DNA of 64,000 nucleotides, from the NCBI RefSeq assembly GCF_022549785.1, contig NZ_JAKZGO010000007.1, positions 1 to 64,000 on the forward strand, written 5' to 3'. Under the pieces are notes generated by a model. It did not search any database and had not been told where the DNA came from. It saw nothing but the letters and a program-made list of their open reading frames with translations. This document shows positions 25,932 to 34,509 of this stretch, in pieces (position 1 is the first letter of the stretch; each line of letters begins with the position of its first letter). Source of the DNA: Belliella alkalica. Lineage in GTDB: Bacteria > Bacteroidota > Bacteroidia > Cytophagales > Cyclobacteriaceae. A program made the position numbers and the translations under genes.

Positions 25932-26858
25932 TTACTTTCTAAAAAGGCTGAGTGAAAAATACTCCTTACTATCCAAAAAGTGTTTGTCCCATTCAAATCC
26001 TGTTTCTTTACCAATTGAATCTAGTTCCTTTAAGCTATACTTTCTGGAGATTTCTGTACGGATAGTTTCATATTTTTCGAATTTAAATACGTGATTCCCG
26101 ATTGTTACTTGCTGATTATTTTCACTGAACAAGAAACTTAGTGCTTCACCATTGATGGGATTGTAGGTTCCATAATGACCAAAAGAATCAATATCAAAAT
26201 CACCTTTCAATTCCCTATTTATCCTTTCAAGCAAATTGAGATTGAAGCGCTTTGTCACTCCTTTGCTATCATTGTAGGCTTTACGAATGATATGAGGATT
26301 CTTTTTAAGATCCACGCCCATCAAAAAATAATCCCCCACCTTCATCATGTCATTGACAAAACGCATAAACTCCTTGGCTTTTTCTCCAGAATAATTTCCA
26401 ATATTACTTCCCATAAATAATATGAGTCTTGGATTTTCTCTTTCTACCAATTGACCTGTAGTCAAAGTATAATCTCCTGAAATCGTAATTATTTTGATAT
26501 CAGGTATTTGTCTAAGGATGGTTGATTTGTTTACTTCCAAAATCTCTGGAGAAATATCCATTGGAATGTAAGTTACTGACTCGATTTTTTTGTGGAAAAG
26601 TTCTAGAAATGAAATCATTTTTGAACCATCACCAGCTCCCAGTTCTATAATATCAATTGAATCAAATGGAATTTGTTCTAAAATTGATTCAGCACTGTTA
26701 TTTAGAATTTCAACTTCACAGGCTGGTAAGTAGTACTCTTCCAAACCCATAATTTCCTGAAAAATTTTTGAACCACTTTCATCATAAAAATACATAGAAG
26801 GAATGGTTTTTTGCTCTGAACTGAGACCATCAATCACGTCTCGAAGAAATCTATCCAT
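25932..26858 (-). CDS. egtD: L-histidine N-alpha-methyltransferase (EgtD)
   Basis: 308 aa. EgtD trimethylates histidine to hercynine with three SAM, the first step of ergothioneine synthesis. The diagnostic start is present (SMYFYDESGSKIFQEIM, EEYYLPACEVEIL). The SAM-binding motif is IIELGAGDGSK, and LILFMGSNIGNY matches the family. It starts 4 bp after the egtB stop, so the two form a two-gene operon egtB-egtD. Length is normal for the family. Confidence 0.93.
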   Translation of the reverse strand: MDRFLRDVIDGLSSEQKTIPSMYFYDESGSKIFQEIMGLEEYYLPACEVEILNNSAESILEQIPFDSIDIIELGAGDGSKMISFLELFHKKIESVTYIPMDISPEILEVNKSTILRQIPDIKIITISGDYTLTTGQLVERENPRLILFMGSNIGNYSGEKAKEFMRFVNDMMKVGDYFLMGVDLKKNPHIIRKAYNDSKGVTKRFNLNLLERINRELKGDFDIDSFGHYGTYNPINGEALSFLFSENNQQVTIGNHVFKFEKYETIRTEISRKYSLKELDSIGKETGFEWDKHFLDSKEYFSLSLFRK

Positions 26859-26862
26859 ATAG

Positions 26863-28017
26863 TTATTTACTTAATCTAATACCTGAATACAACCATCTAC
26901 TGGATGCATGAAAAAAGTTTCTGTATGTTTTGCGGCTGTGTCCTGTTGGGGTTGCTACTGAGCTTCCTCTTAGGACATTTTGATTTGACATAAATTTCCC
27001 ATTATACTCTCCAAGGGCACTGGGTGCTTTTTGATAATTAGGGTATGGCAAATAGGCGCTGTTAGTCCATTCCCATAGTTGACCCCAATTCAACTTGTCT
27101 GCAGCACACTCCCATTCAAATTCAGTGGGGAGCCTCATTCCTTTCCAAGATGCATATGCCTGAGCCTCGTAAAAGCTCACATGTTGGACAGGGCTTTCTA
27201 GTACTACTTTTTCAAATCCGTTGAGTGTATAATTATACCATTCACCGTTAATTAAACTCCAGTATAATGGCGCCACAATTTTTTCCTTTTGGATAAAATC
27301 CCATCCTTCCGAAAGCCATAAATTAAAATCTTTATATCCACCTGCATTCATAAACTCGAGGTACTCGCCATTCGATACCAAGCTTTTTGATATTTGGAAA
27401 TCCTGAAGATAGACCTGATGACTTCCATGTTCGTTGTCGTAGGTAAACCCCAAGTCTTTTGCTCCGATTTCATATAGCCCTGCTTTGAAACTGAAAAAGC
27501 CAGCTTCATTTTCTTTTTGTGTAGCAAATTGCTTTCCATAGACAGGAAGTAAAGGCTGTGTGCCCAAGATATATTTAATGTCATAAACCAAAAGTTCTTG
27601 ATGCTGCTGTTCGTGGTTGATTCCTACTTCAAAAATGTCAAGAACTTCATCAGAGGGTGAGGACTCCAAGAGTTCCACGCATTTTTGGGTCACATAATGA
27701 CGATACTTAACTACCTCTCTCACAGGTGGCCTGCTCAAAAAACCCCTGTTTGGTCTTTCTACCCGATCTCCCACGTTATTATAGTAACTATTGAAAATAA
27801 AAGAGAAGTCTTTGTGAAACACTTTGTAATCCTTTACATATTTTTTGAGCAAAAACTCCTCATAAAACCAAGTAGAATGTCCAATATGCCATTTTGGTGG
27901 GGAGACATTTGCCATCGGTTGGACGATATAGTCTTCTATTTCCAATGGTTCGCAAATCCTTTCTGTCTGTTCTCTCACCAATTCGAACCGGATTTTCAAC
28001 TCTATGTTCTTTTTCAT
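26863..28017 (-). CDS. egtB: ergothioneine biosynthesis protein EgtB (sulfoxide synthase)
   Basis: 384 aa. The N-terminal DinB-like domain carries the iron ligands: a histidine in KWHIGHSTWFYEEF and the HxxxH pair in NHEQQHQELL. The C-terminal formylglycine-generating-enzyme-like domain ends PTEFEWECAA...NVLRGSS. EgtB joins hercynine to a thiol (gamma-glutamylcysteine or cysteine) with oxygen. No egtA, egtC or egtE lies nearby, so thiol supply and the lyase step must come from elsewhere. A repeat shared with the trkA leader begins at its start codon. Confidence 0.93.
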   Translation of the reverse strand: MKKNIELKIRFELVREQTERICEPLEIEDYIVQPMANVSPPKWHIGHSTWFYEEFLLKKYVKDYKVFHKDFSFIFNSYYNNVGDRVERPNRGFLSRPPVREVVKYRHYVTQKCVELLESSPSDEVLDIFEVGINHEQQHQELLVYDIKYILGTQPLLPVYGKQFATQKENEAGFFSFKAGLYEIGAKDLGFTYDNEHGSHQVYLQDFQISKSLVSNGEYLEFMNAGGYKDFNLWLSEGWDFIQKEKIVAPLYWSLINGEWYNYTLNGFEKVVLESPVQHVSFYEAQAYASWKGMRLPTEFEWECAADKLNWGQLWEWTNSAYLPYPNYQKAPSALGEYNGKFMSNQNVLRGSSVATPTGHSRKTYRNFFHASSRWLYSGIRLSK

Positions 28018-28124
28018 GTGTTTATAATTTGTATTTAAGAGGTCATCCCGATTAGTCGGGACAGGCTATGGAATCTCGCATGGTTGATAATCATCCCAGT
28101 TTGTGACGTTCTTCGTCATGCCTG
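28015..28124 (-). repeat. leader repeat, copy 1 (upstream of egtB)
   Basis: Starting at the egtB start codon, about 110 bp resemble the DNA before trkA (41017-41124). Shared blocks include TTATAATTTG, a GG-CA-GCTATGGAAT segment and a CCCAG-TGTGA segment in the same order. Inside it CCCGATTAGTCGGG can form a hairpin. It is either an intergenic repeat family or a shared 5'-leader control element. Confidence 0.55.
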
Positions 28125-28140
28125 TCTGCCCCAGGCAGGC
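28120..28140. other. strong hairpin in the egtB upstream gap
   Basis: GCCTGTCTG and CAGGCAGGC pair at 8 of 9 positions around a CCC loop. No T-tract follows, so it is not an obvious terminator. The rest of the gap 28018-28703 is AT-rich; beyond the leader repeat I see only likely promoter DNA for the gene at 28704. Confidence 0.5.
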
Positions 28141-28703
28141 TTGATTTCATATTCTCAAATTTCACTTTAATTTCATCCAAACTATAAGCCAGCTTTAAAA
28201 TTGAACTGAAAAACTAGATTACCTTCCAAAATCAAATGCTAATTCAGCAATTTTCGTTGTATCAAAAATCCCAATTTCTGGATTTTATACTTACTTTTTG
28301 TCAGTTTCTATTTTGATCAATCTCTATTAATTCTATCTGTAAATTCTTTACGAAGATCTTGACTCTACTTATAATCAATATGTTTTAAAAGATGATTTTC
28401 ATTTTCCAATTTACATTTGTTGCGATTTTTTTTAATTCAAAATCATTTTTTCAAAACGACTTAAATTTGATAATTTATTCTTTGAATCTTCACATTTATA
28501 TTCCCACAATTGGTCAAAAGACACTCAAATTGGGAAAAAAATTGACAAATTGGACATACTTTAAATTGCATTAAACTTTTCAAATCACTCCAAATGTTCA
28601 ATATATGTAATATAGAGGTATTTTTTGATTTTCGGAATAGCTTTTGGACGATTAGGCATATCAACTATATAACAAAAAATATTTAAAACATTAATAAAAC
28701 ATT

Positions 28704-28940
28704 ATGGAAGAGCACCGTAAAGAAGGCCAAGTGGCTAAAACAATCGAAAAAAGAACAGCGCAAATCCCTTCAGATGTATTTCTCTGGACTTCGTTGTCCA
28801 CCATGGCAGTATCACTGACTTTAAAGATTATGGGAAGAGGAAAAGATGCTTTGTTTGTAGGACAGTGGGCAGCTCCATTCCTTTTGATGGGAGTTTACAA
28901 TAAAATAGTAAAAACTGAAGGTTCCGATAAGGAGGAGTAG
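28704..28940 (+). CDS. small conserved membrane protein, 78 aa
   Basis: A charged start (MEEHRKEGQVAKTIEKRTAQIP) is followed by two short hydrophobic segments (about residues 27-43 and 50-66) and a charged tail. The pattern is like small Bacteroidota membrane proteins of unknown role. It has its own downstream terminator at 28966-29006, which supports it as a real single-gene transcript. Confidence 0.6.
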   Translation: MEEHRKEGQVAKTIEKRTAQIPSDVFLWTSLSTMAVSLTLKIMGRGKDALFVGQWAAPFLLMGVYNKIVKTEGSDKEE

Positions 28941-28965
28941 ATTTAAATATCTTCAATGAAAATCT

Positions 28966-29006
28966 GAGGGGATGGTTGGATCGAATTCATCCCTCCCCTC
29001 TTTTTT
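28966..29006 (+). terminator. terminator after the 78-aa gene
   Basis: GAGGGGA pairs with TCCCCTC, extended inward by an imperfect stem, and is followed by TTTTTTCTTA. It lies 25 bp past the stop at 28940. Confidence 0.7.
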
Positions 29007-29038
29007 CTTAAAATCAATTTATAACTAAATAAAATTTT

Positions 29039-29467
29039 ATGAAAACGATACAAAGACATTTTAGAACTATGATAGGATTGGCAATGTGTGTAATGATGGC
29101 AAGTGTATTCATTTCTTGTGACAACAGAACCACACAAGCTGAATATGCTGAGGATGAAAGTATTTATGGTGACAGAAGCGACGAAGCGCTAAGAATAGAA
29201 AATGAAGGTATTCCAGATACGACAGATATGCAGGATACAACAGGTTTGAAAGCCAAACACGATGAGGTTGCTCGTACCCTACCATCCAATATCTATAACA
29301 TCATCAAAAGTGATTCTACAATGAAAAATCAAATGATTTTAGAATCCAGAGAGTATGAAAAAGACAATGTTACTTATTATGAAGTACTTTTCCGTCATGA
29401 TAATAAAATCACTCCCGTGACTTTCGACAAAGATGGAAATCGTCAAGAAGATTATGATGTTAATTGA
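29039..29467 (+). CDS. PepSY-like lipoprotein of unknown function
   Basis: 142 aa. A signal peptide ends in the lipobox FISC at about residue 26, followed by Asp-Asn, so it is probably a lipoprotein. A low-complexity acidic/Thr region follows (DTTDMQDTTG). The C-terminal ~70 residues resemble a single PepSY-like repeat (ESREYEKDNVTYYEVLF, then FDKDGN), a fold found in periplasmic inhibitor-like proteins. It lies between small envelope genes, and its partner is unknown. Confidence 0.65.
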   Translation: MKTIQRHFRTMIGLAMCVMMASVFISCDNRTTQAEYAEDESIYGDRSDEALRIENEGIPDTTDMQDTTGLKAKHDEVARTLPSNIYNIIKSDSTMKNQMILESREYEKDNVTYYEVLFRHDNKITPVTFDKDGNRQEDYDVN

Positions 29468-29488
29468 TTTAAAAAAATGAGCGAATGA

Positions 29489-29770
29489 AACTTTCGGGCT
29501 GAGGTATTCTCTGGGATTATTGGAACTTTCGCAATGACAGTCATTATGTATTTGTATGCGAAAGTATTTCGAACAAATACCAAAGTAGTGCATGTATTAG
29601 GCATTATGACGACTGGAGGAATGGATTCTCCAATAAACAATAAAAAAATCTTTTTTGCTGGAGGAACCTCACATACAGCAGCTGGAGTATTGTTTTCATT
29701 CGCTTATTTCTTGCTTTGGAATTGGGGGCTTTTTAGAATCAATTTTGTAGAATCATTTTTTTTAAGGTAA
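29489..29770 (+). pseudogene. truncated small membrane protein gene
   Basis: The frame opens after TGA 29486-29488 without a good start (first ATG 29534) and reads VFSGIIGTFAMTVIMYLYAKVF, then GGTSHTAAGVLFSFAYFLLWNWG. Its last 32 bp lie inside the convergent histidine kinase gene, where the sequence turns unlike a membrane protein. Both ends look lost, perhaps from the rearrangement that placed the kdp block here. Confidence 0.5.
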
Positions 29771-31550
29771 ACCAAAAAACAGACCCTATGCCTTCTTCAC
29801 TTTTCACACCTATTTGGCCATCCATTGCAGTTATGAACTCTTTGCTAATGGCTAATCCAAGTCCAGATCCGTTGTTTTTATTGCCAGGAACTCTATAGTA
29901 TTTTTCAAAAAGCTTTTCTTTGAATTCGGACGGGATACCTTTTCCCTGATCTATTACCTCAAATTTTAAATTGTCGCCAAAATATTCTTTACAAACCAAT
30001 TGGATCTCTGAATTTTCTTTGGAATATCTAATCGCATTTGATAGTAGGTTTACCAGCACCCAAGTCACTTTATTGGAATCTCCTAAGACTGGATTATTGC
30101 TTTCTATGCTTGTCAAAATCTTGATTGATTTGTCTTTAGCCTGCAAAAGAAGTGCATTTACAGCATCAGAAATGACTTCGGAGGGATCAAATGCTTCTTT
30201 TTCTAGAATTATATTTCCAGTTTCGGCTTGAGTTATATCCAAAAGTTCACTTGTTATCGACAACAATCTGTTTTTGTCATCCTTCAATCCATCAAGTAAT
30301 TTTTTCTGTTCATCATTTAGTTCTCCGGTTCTATTGTCAGAAAGTAGTTTTATTCCTAGACCGATAGAAGATATCGGTGTCTTCAATTCATGGGAAATAG
30401 TGGCTATAAACTGAGTTTTTGCCTTGTCTTTATCACTGAAATCTGTGATATCAGAGATTACTACTACATATCCTATATTTATTGGTTGTTGGTTTTCATA
30501 TTTAGGGGCATTTATAGGAATGATTTCTCTTGAAAAAGTAAGCTCTTTCCCATTATGGATTATCTTCACGATTTTAGGCTTCAAGCTTTCATCTCCTCCT
30601 AATGCAAAGTCTACTGCAAATGAGGCGAAAAAATCAATTTTCTGAGCTATAGTCTGAATATGCTCTCCTTTTTTGATATCTCCTCCCAAATTAAACAGTG
30701 ATTTGGCGTAGTCATTTACAAACAGCAGTCTTTGATTTTCATCTATCCCAATAATCCCTTCATGCATTTGGTTGATGATCGCATCAATTCGTTTTTTTTC
30801 TGAAAACAGCATTACATAATTAGAAGCCTCGTACTCCTTAAGCTTGACTGCCATAGAGTTGAAAGATTTTGCAATTTCACCTAATTCATTTCCTTCATTG
30901 TCTGGAAGTTGATGATCGTATTTCTTCGCCGCAATAGCCTTGATTCCAGTATTTAGCTTTTGGAGTGGATCAAAAATTACTTCAGGAAAGCCAATGATAA
31001 AAATCAGGCTTAATATAGAACCTGTCACTCCTGTTATTGACATATATAGAATTACTCTTTCTGCAGTTTCATTCGCAGTATCATTTTTCTTTAGCAGAGT
31101 CTGAATATTCAATTCATAAATTTTACTAGCCAGGTCTTGGAGGTTACTTGCTTGGGAAATTATTCCACTCGGGTCAGAATTTTCATTATTGATACTTTCT
31201 TCAAGGAGTTTTTGTAAAAGCAAAAAGCCTCTTTCAAATTCTTTACTGAGTTTATCTTCACCAGGTTCGGTTACATTTTTCATTTGTTGTGAAAGACTTT
31301 CCCGAATAGTTTCCATAGAGGTATCCACTTTGTTTTTGCCAATGATATCTTGGTTATCAGAATTGGCAATTAATACATCCAAAGAGGATTTGATCTGTTG
31401 CATATAATCCAAGGTCCTATAATTATCTTGAATGATGGACTTCGAATCATCTGCAAGTTGTCTGACGAAAATCGACCCCAATCCTGAAAGCAGAACTATA
31501 AGAAGAAAAAGAAAGCCGAATGCAAAGTATAATCTGGTCTTAAGTTTCAT
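29739..31550 (-). CDS. sensor histidine kinase, likely split C-terminal half of KdpD
   Basis: 603 aa. One N-terminal TM helix (about 6-26), a periplasmic helical sensor, a second TM (about 172-195), HAMP (NTGIKAIAAKKYDHQL), PAS, then HisKA with the phospho-acceptor in FIATISHELKTPIS. HATPase boxes are WVLVNLLSNAIRYS, IDQGKGIP and GSGLGLAI. It starts 12 bp after the KdpD/Usp-domain gene and ends the kdp operon. In E. coli both parts are one protein; here sensing and kinase functions are separate polypeptides. Its partner is probably the NtrC-type regulator at 38987 rather than an OmpR-type KdpE. Confidence 0.9.
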   Translation of the reverse strand: MKLKTRLYFAFGFLFLLIVLLSGLGSIFVRQLADDSKSIIQDNYRTLDYMQQIKSSLDVLIANSDNQDIIGKNKVDTSMETIRESLSQQMKNVTEPGEDKLSKEFERGFLLLQKLLEESINNENSDPSGIISQASNLQDLASKIYELNIQTLLKKNDTANETAERVILYMSITGVTGSILSLIFIIGFPEVIFDPLQKLNTGIKAIAAKKYDHQLPDNEGNELGEIAKSFNSMAVKLKEYEASNYVMLFSEKKRIDAIINQMHEGIIGIDENQRLLFVNDYAKSLFNLGGDIKKGEHIQTIAQKIDFFASFAVDFALGGDESLKPKIVKIIHNGKELTFSREIIPINAPKYENQQPINIGYVVVISDITDFSDKDKAKTQFIATISHELKTPISSIGLGIKLLSDNRTGELNDEQKKLLDGLKDDKNRLLSITSELLDITQAETGNIILEKEAFDPSEVISDAVNALLLQAKDKSIKILTSIESNNPVLGDSNKVTWVLVNLLSNAIRYSKENSEIQLVCKEYFGDNLKFEVIDQGKGIPSEFKEKLFEKYYRVPGNKNNGSGLGLAISKEFITAMDGQIGVKSEEGIGSVFWFTLKKMILQN

Positions 31551-31562
31551 GTCATTTTACTT

Positions 31563-32756
31563 TTACGTCACTACTATCAGGTCAATATCTGTTGGAGTGA
31601 TCAATTTCACCAATTCTCGAAAGTGGTTTTTACTTGTGAAAGTTCTCCAAAAACTCTGATTTGGCCTTCCGATCACAATATTGGTTGCTAGATTTTCAAT
31701 TGAAGCCTCAAATAGTATCTCAGCAACATCTTTTTTGATGGTAGAAACTGTAGTTGCTCCTTCTTGAATCAGCTGCAATTCATCAGAGATTGATTCTTCG
31801 GAATTTTTCTCACCTGCAGCATAAATAAATACTTTTGCACCCAAAGTATTAGCAAGCTTAAAATTAGCAAGTAATTTGGTTTGCTTTCTACTATCAATTT
31901 TTTCAAGAGACTCACTTGGCATTTTTACATATACCACATACCATTCAGCATTGTAATTATTTGCCAAACGGGCAGTTTTTCTGATGACTTTCCGTGCGAT
32001 GACATCATTGGTACTGATGCATGCCATAAAGCGCTCTACTACACTGGCTTTCTTCTGTTGGACAAAACTAATTTTCTGCTCCAGGTTTTTGGCGACCTGA
32101 AGCAATGCCAACTCTCTAAGTTGAAGTATTTTTTCTGATTGGAAAAAGTTATCCAATGCTTGTTGAATTTTAGGGCCTTTATAAATTTTACCATCTTTTA
32201 GTCTTTTGATCAAATCTTCTGCCGGTAAGTCTATGCTTACCACTTCATCAGCTTTCTTCAAAAAAACGTCTGGAATTCGTTCTGACACCTCTATTCCGCT
32301 AAGCTGAAAGACCTTATCATTCAAACTTTCCAAATGCTGTACATTGAATGCTGTAATGACATGGATGCCGGCATCGATCAAATCCTGTACATCTTCCCAT
32401 CTTTTCTGATTGGTGCTTCCTGGGATATTGGTATGGGCCAGTTCATCTACGATCACTATAGAAGGTCTTTTCTCCAGTATGGACTCAAGATCCATTTCCT
32501 TTAGGTTTTTACCTTTATAAAAGACCTCTTTCAATGGAATCTGTGGTAATCCATGAACCAAAGCTTCTGTTTCAGATCTCCCATGTGTTTCTATAAATCC
32601 TATTTGTACATCAACTCCAGCCTTTATTAATTCATGGGCTTCCTGAAGCATTCTGTAAGATTTTCCAACCCCAGCGATCATGCCTACATAGACTTTCAAT
32701 CTGCCTTTCTTAGACTTCTTGATCAGTTGAAGAAAATAGTCTGGATTACTTCCCAT
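31563..32756 (-). CDS. kdpD: KdpD N-terminal domain plus universal stress protein domain
   Basis: 397 aa from ATG 32756. I prefer this start to ATG 32783, which sits inside a perfect hairpin (32779-32800). Residues 1-215 are the KdpD domain with its P-loop (GMIAGVGKSYRML) and the VDELAHTNIPGS and ITAFNVQHLESL motifs. A UspA-like domain follows and ends IVIGRPNQSFWRTF. There is no kinase domain; the histidine kinase is the next gene (gap 12 bp). It lies in the kdp operon after the porin and probably tunes the kinase by sensing K+ or nucleotides. Confidence 0.92.
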   Translation of the reverse strand: MGSNPDYFLQLIKKSKKGRLKVYVGMIAGVGKSYRMLQEAHELIKAGVDVQIGFIETHGRSETEALVHGLPQIPLKEVFYKGKNLKEMDLESILEKRPSIVIVDELAHTNIPGSTNQKRWEDVQDLIDAGIHVITAFNVQHLESLNDKVFQLSGIEVSERIPDVFLKKADEVVSIDLPAEDLIKRLKDGKIYKGPKIQQALDNFFQSEKILQLRELALLQVAKNLEQKISFVQQKKASVVERFMACISTNDVIARKVIRKTARLANNYNAEWYVVYVKMPSESLEKIDSRKQTKLLANFKLANTLGAKVFIYAAGEKNSEESISDELQLIQEGATTVSTIKKDVAEILFEASIENLATNIVIGRPNQSFWRTFTSKNHFRELVKLITPTDIDLIVVT

Positions 32757-32778
32757 GTAATTGTAATGATTTGTAATG

Positions 32779-32800
32779 CCCATCCCGATTAAGGGATGGG
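32779..32800 (-). other. hairpin between the porin gene and kdpD
   Basis: CCCATCCC and GGGATGGG form a perfect 8-bp stem with a 6-nt loop, 13 bp beyond the porin start. No T-tract follows. It may be an RNA processing or partial-termination site setting the ratio between transporter and sensor expression. Confidence 0.5.
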
Positions 32801-32812
32801 ACTTGATGAGTT

Positions 32813-33907
32813 TTATGGAATTGTAATGGCTAAAGAACCAATTAAAAGGGTATTCCCTTTGACTAGTTGATTATCTTTCTCGAAATTAGGACTCGCATTT
32901 TGTAGATGTCTTCCTTCAATTCTGAATAGGATATTATCTGTTATTTTTCTATCTATATTGATCGAAAAACCTGTAGTCTTAAATCCTTCGGGAGAAAACG
33001 CAGATATGATCACGCCATCTTCATCTTGGTAATATTCACCTCTCAAAGCCATTCCCCAATTTTCATTGAAGTCAACTCTTAAAATACCTACTGGAGAAAA
33101 CCATTGTTCGAACTCCCTGTCATCTCCTACAGCTACTATTAAAGATGATTCTTCTTGGATTCCATAATCAAAACCCAATATCAACCCAACTTTTTGAGAC
33201 ACTTGAAGCTGTGCATACAGGTTATTGAAATAACGCATTCTTTTGTCTTCCTGAGGAAAATCATTGCCAATAAATGTACTCCAGTTAAACGTGAGTTTAT
33301 CATTTGGTGTATGGGTTATTCTGGTACCAAAAGCTGGTGAAGTAATCCCCGGCAATCTTTGAATTCGCTGCCAGCCATTGAAGATGCCTCCTTCAAATTC
33401 CCATCTTTCATTAGGAGTAAATGTCAGTTTGGCCCCGGAAAGGAAATATGGTGAGTTTTCGGCGAGCAAGCTTCTTGTCAAGGTATAGTTCTGGGCTGAA
33501 ATTGCAGATTCAAACCCAATATGGGATGCAAATATACCAGCATCTATCCATAGTTTTCTTTCTTTATCCAAGGCCAAACCAATGTTTGCCTCAAATACAT
33601 TTTTCAACAAATCCTGCTCCGCAGCAAGATTGTACTGAGCGTATGTTCCTACCATGAGACCTAGATTTCCACGATAAAAACCACCATCAATTTCCATGTT
33701 TACCAGTCCCAAATTCAAATTCACTTCATTGTGTCGGGTGTGATTGAAGAGAAAATCGGGTCGCTCATTTGAAAACGGTTGATTAAAATCAAAACCATAA
33801 TAAACATCCACAAAACCGCTGAACTTAATATCTGGTTTTTTGGGATCTTGCGCCATTGCTTGGACGGTTCCCATCAATGCGACAGCAAATAGAATAATTT
33901 TTTTCAT
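32813..33907 (-). CDS. outer-membrane porin (BBP2-like) in the kdp operon
   Basis: 364 aa. A signal peptide (MKKIILFAVALMGTVQAMAQ) precedes a beta-barrel with alternating aromatic strands (FSGFVDVYYGFDFNQPF, NEVNLNLGLVNMEIDGGF) and a C-terminus typical of outer-membrane barrels. It resembles beta-barrel porin-2 proteins. Position between kdpC (13 bp) and kdpD suggests it helps K+ or another solute cross the outer membrane under K+ limitation. Substrate specificity is inference. Confidence 0.8.
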   Translation of the reverse strand: MKKIILFAVALMGTVQAMAQDPKKPDIKFSGFVDVYYGFDFNQPFSNERPDFLFNHTRHNEVNLNLGLVNMEIDGGFYRGNLGLMVGTYAQYNLAAEQDLLKNVFEANIGLALDKERKLWIDAGIFASHIGFESAISAQNYTLTRSLLAENSPYFLSGAKLTFTPNERWEFEGGIFNGWQRIQRLPGITSPAFGTRITHTPNDKLTFNWSTFIGNDFPQEDKRMRYFNNLYAQLQVSQKVGLILGFDYGIQEESSLIVAVGDDREFEQWFSPVGILRVDFNENWGMALRGEYYQDEDGVIISAFSPEGFKTTGFSINIDRKITDNILFRIEGRHLQNASPNFEKDNQLVKGNTLLIGSLAITIP

Positions 33908-33920
33908 TTCTACAGTTGGT

Positions 33921-34496
33921 TTAATTATTTGTCAAGGATGGGCTGATATTGTCCAATGCCATATTCAATTTCAATACATTCACAAGATCTTTTGGACCAA
34001 AAAGCCCTAATAATGCTGCTTCTTTATGATCAAGGATTAATTGCTTAAGTTGGTCATTGTCCAAACTTCTAGCACTGGAAATTCTTTCTGACTGAAAAAG
34101 AGCAGATTCAAGTGAGATAAAAGGATCTAATCCGCTTCCCGAGGCTGTGACCATATCGATTGGTATTTCAGCTTTTGTTTTTCCAGGATGGCTTTGAAGA
34201 ATGGATTCTATTCGATCAGAAACCTCTTGCAAGAATACTTCATTGGAAGGTCCATAATTGGATCCCCCTGTGCTAGAGGCATCATATTCTACTGCAGAAG
34301 GTCTGCTCCAGAAGTAATTTTCGCTACTGAATTCTTGTGCGATATTTTCAAATCCTCTGAGCTGACCATTGATGATAATTGGTTTGCCATTTGAGGCATT
34401 TGGCATCAATTTTCCAATTCCCCAAATAGTCATGGGATACAATACCCCGAAAATCACAAGAGAAATTATAATGAATGTTATACTTTGACGTATCAT
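33921..34496 (-). CDS. kdpC: K+-transporting ATPase subunit C
   Basis: 191 aa. A single N-terminal TM helix (about 8-30, LVIFGVLYPMTIWGIG) is followed by a periplasmic domain with FSSENYFWSRPSAV, YDASSTGGSNYGPSN and VTASGSGLDPFIS, all KdpC hallmarks. It stabilises the KdpFABC complex. It begins 13 bp after kdpB and has normal length. Confidence 0.96.
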   Translation of the reverse strand: MIRQSITFIIISLVIFGVLYPMTIWGIGKLMPNASNGKPIIINGQLRGFENIAQEFSSENYFWSRPSAVEYDASSTGGSNYGPSNEVFLQEVSDRIESILQSHPGKTKAEIPIDMVTASGSGLDPFISLESALFQSERISSARSLDNDQLKQLILDHKEAALLGLFGPKDLVNVLKLNMALDNISPSLTNN

Positions 34497-34509
34497 AGAA
34501 ATTTTGCTA

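Noticed and set aside
28461-28664. Small ORFs in both strands of the egtB upstream gap
   Set aside because: AT-rich chance frames dominated by Ile, Phe, Leu and Asn with no start context.
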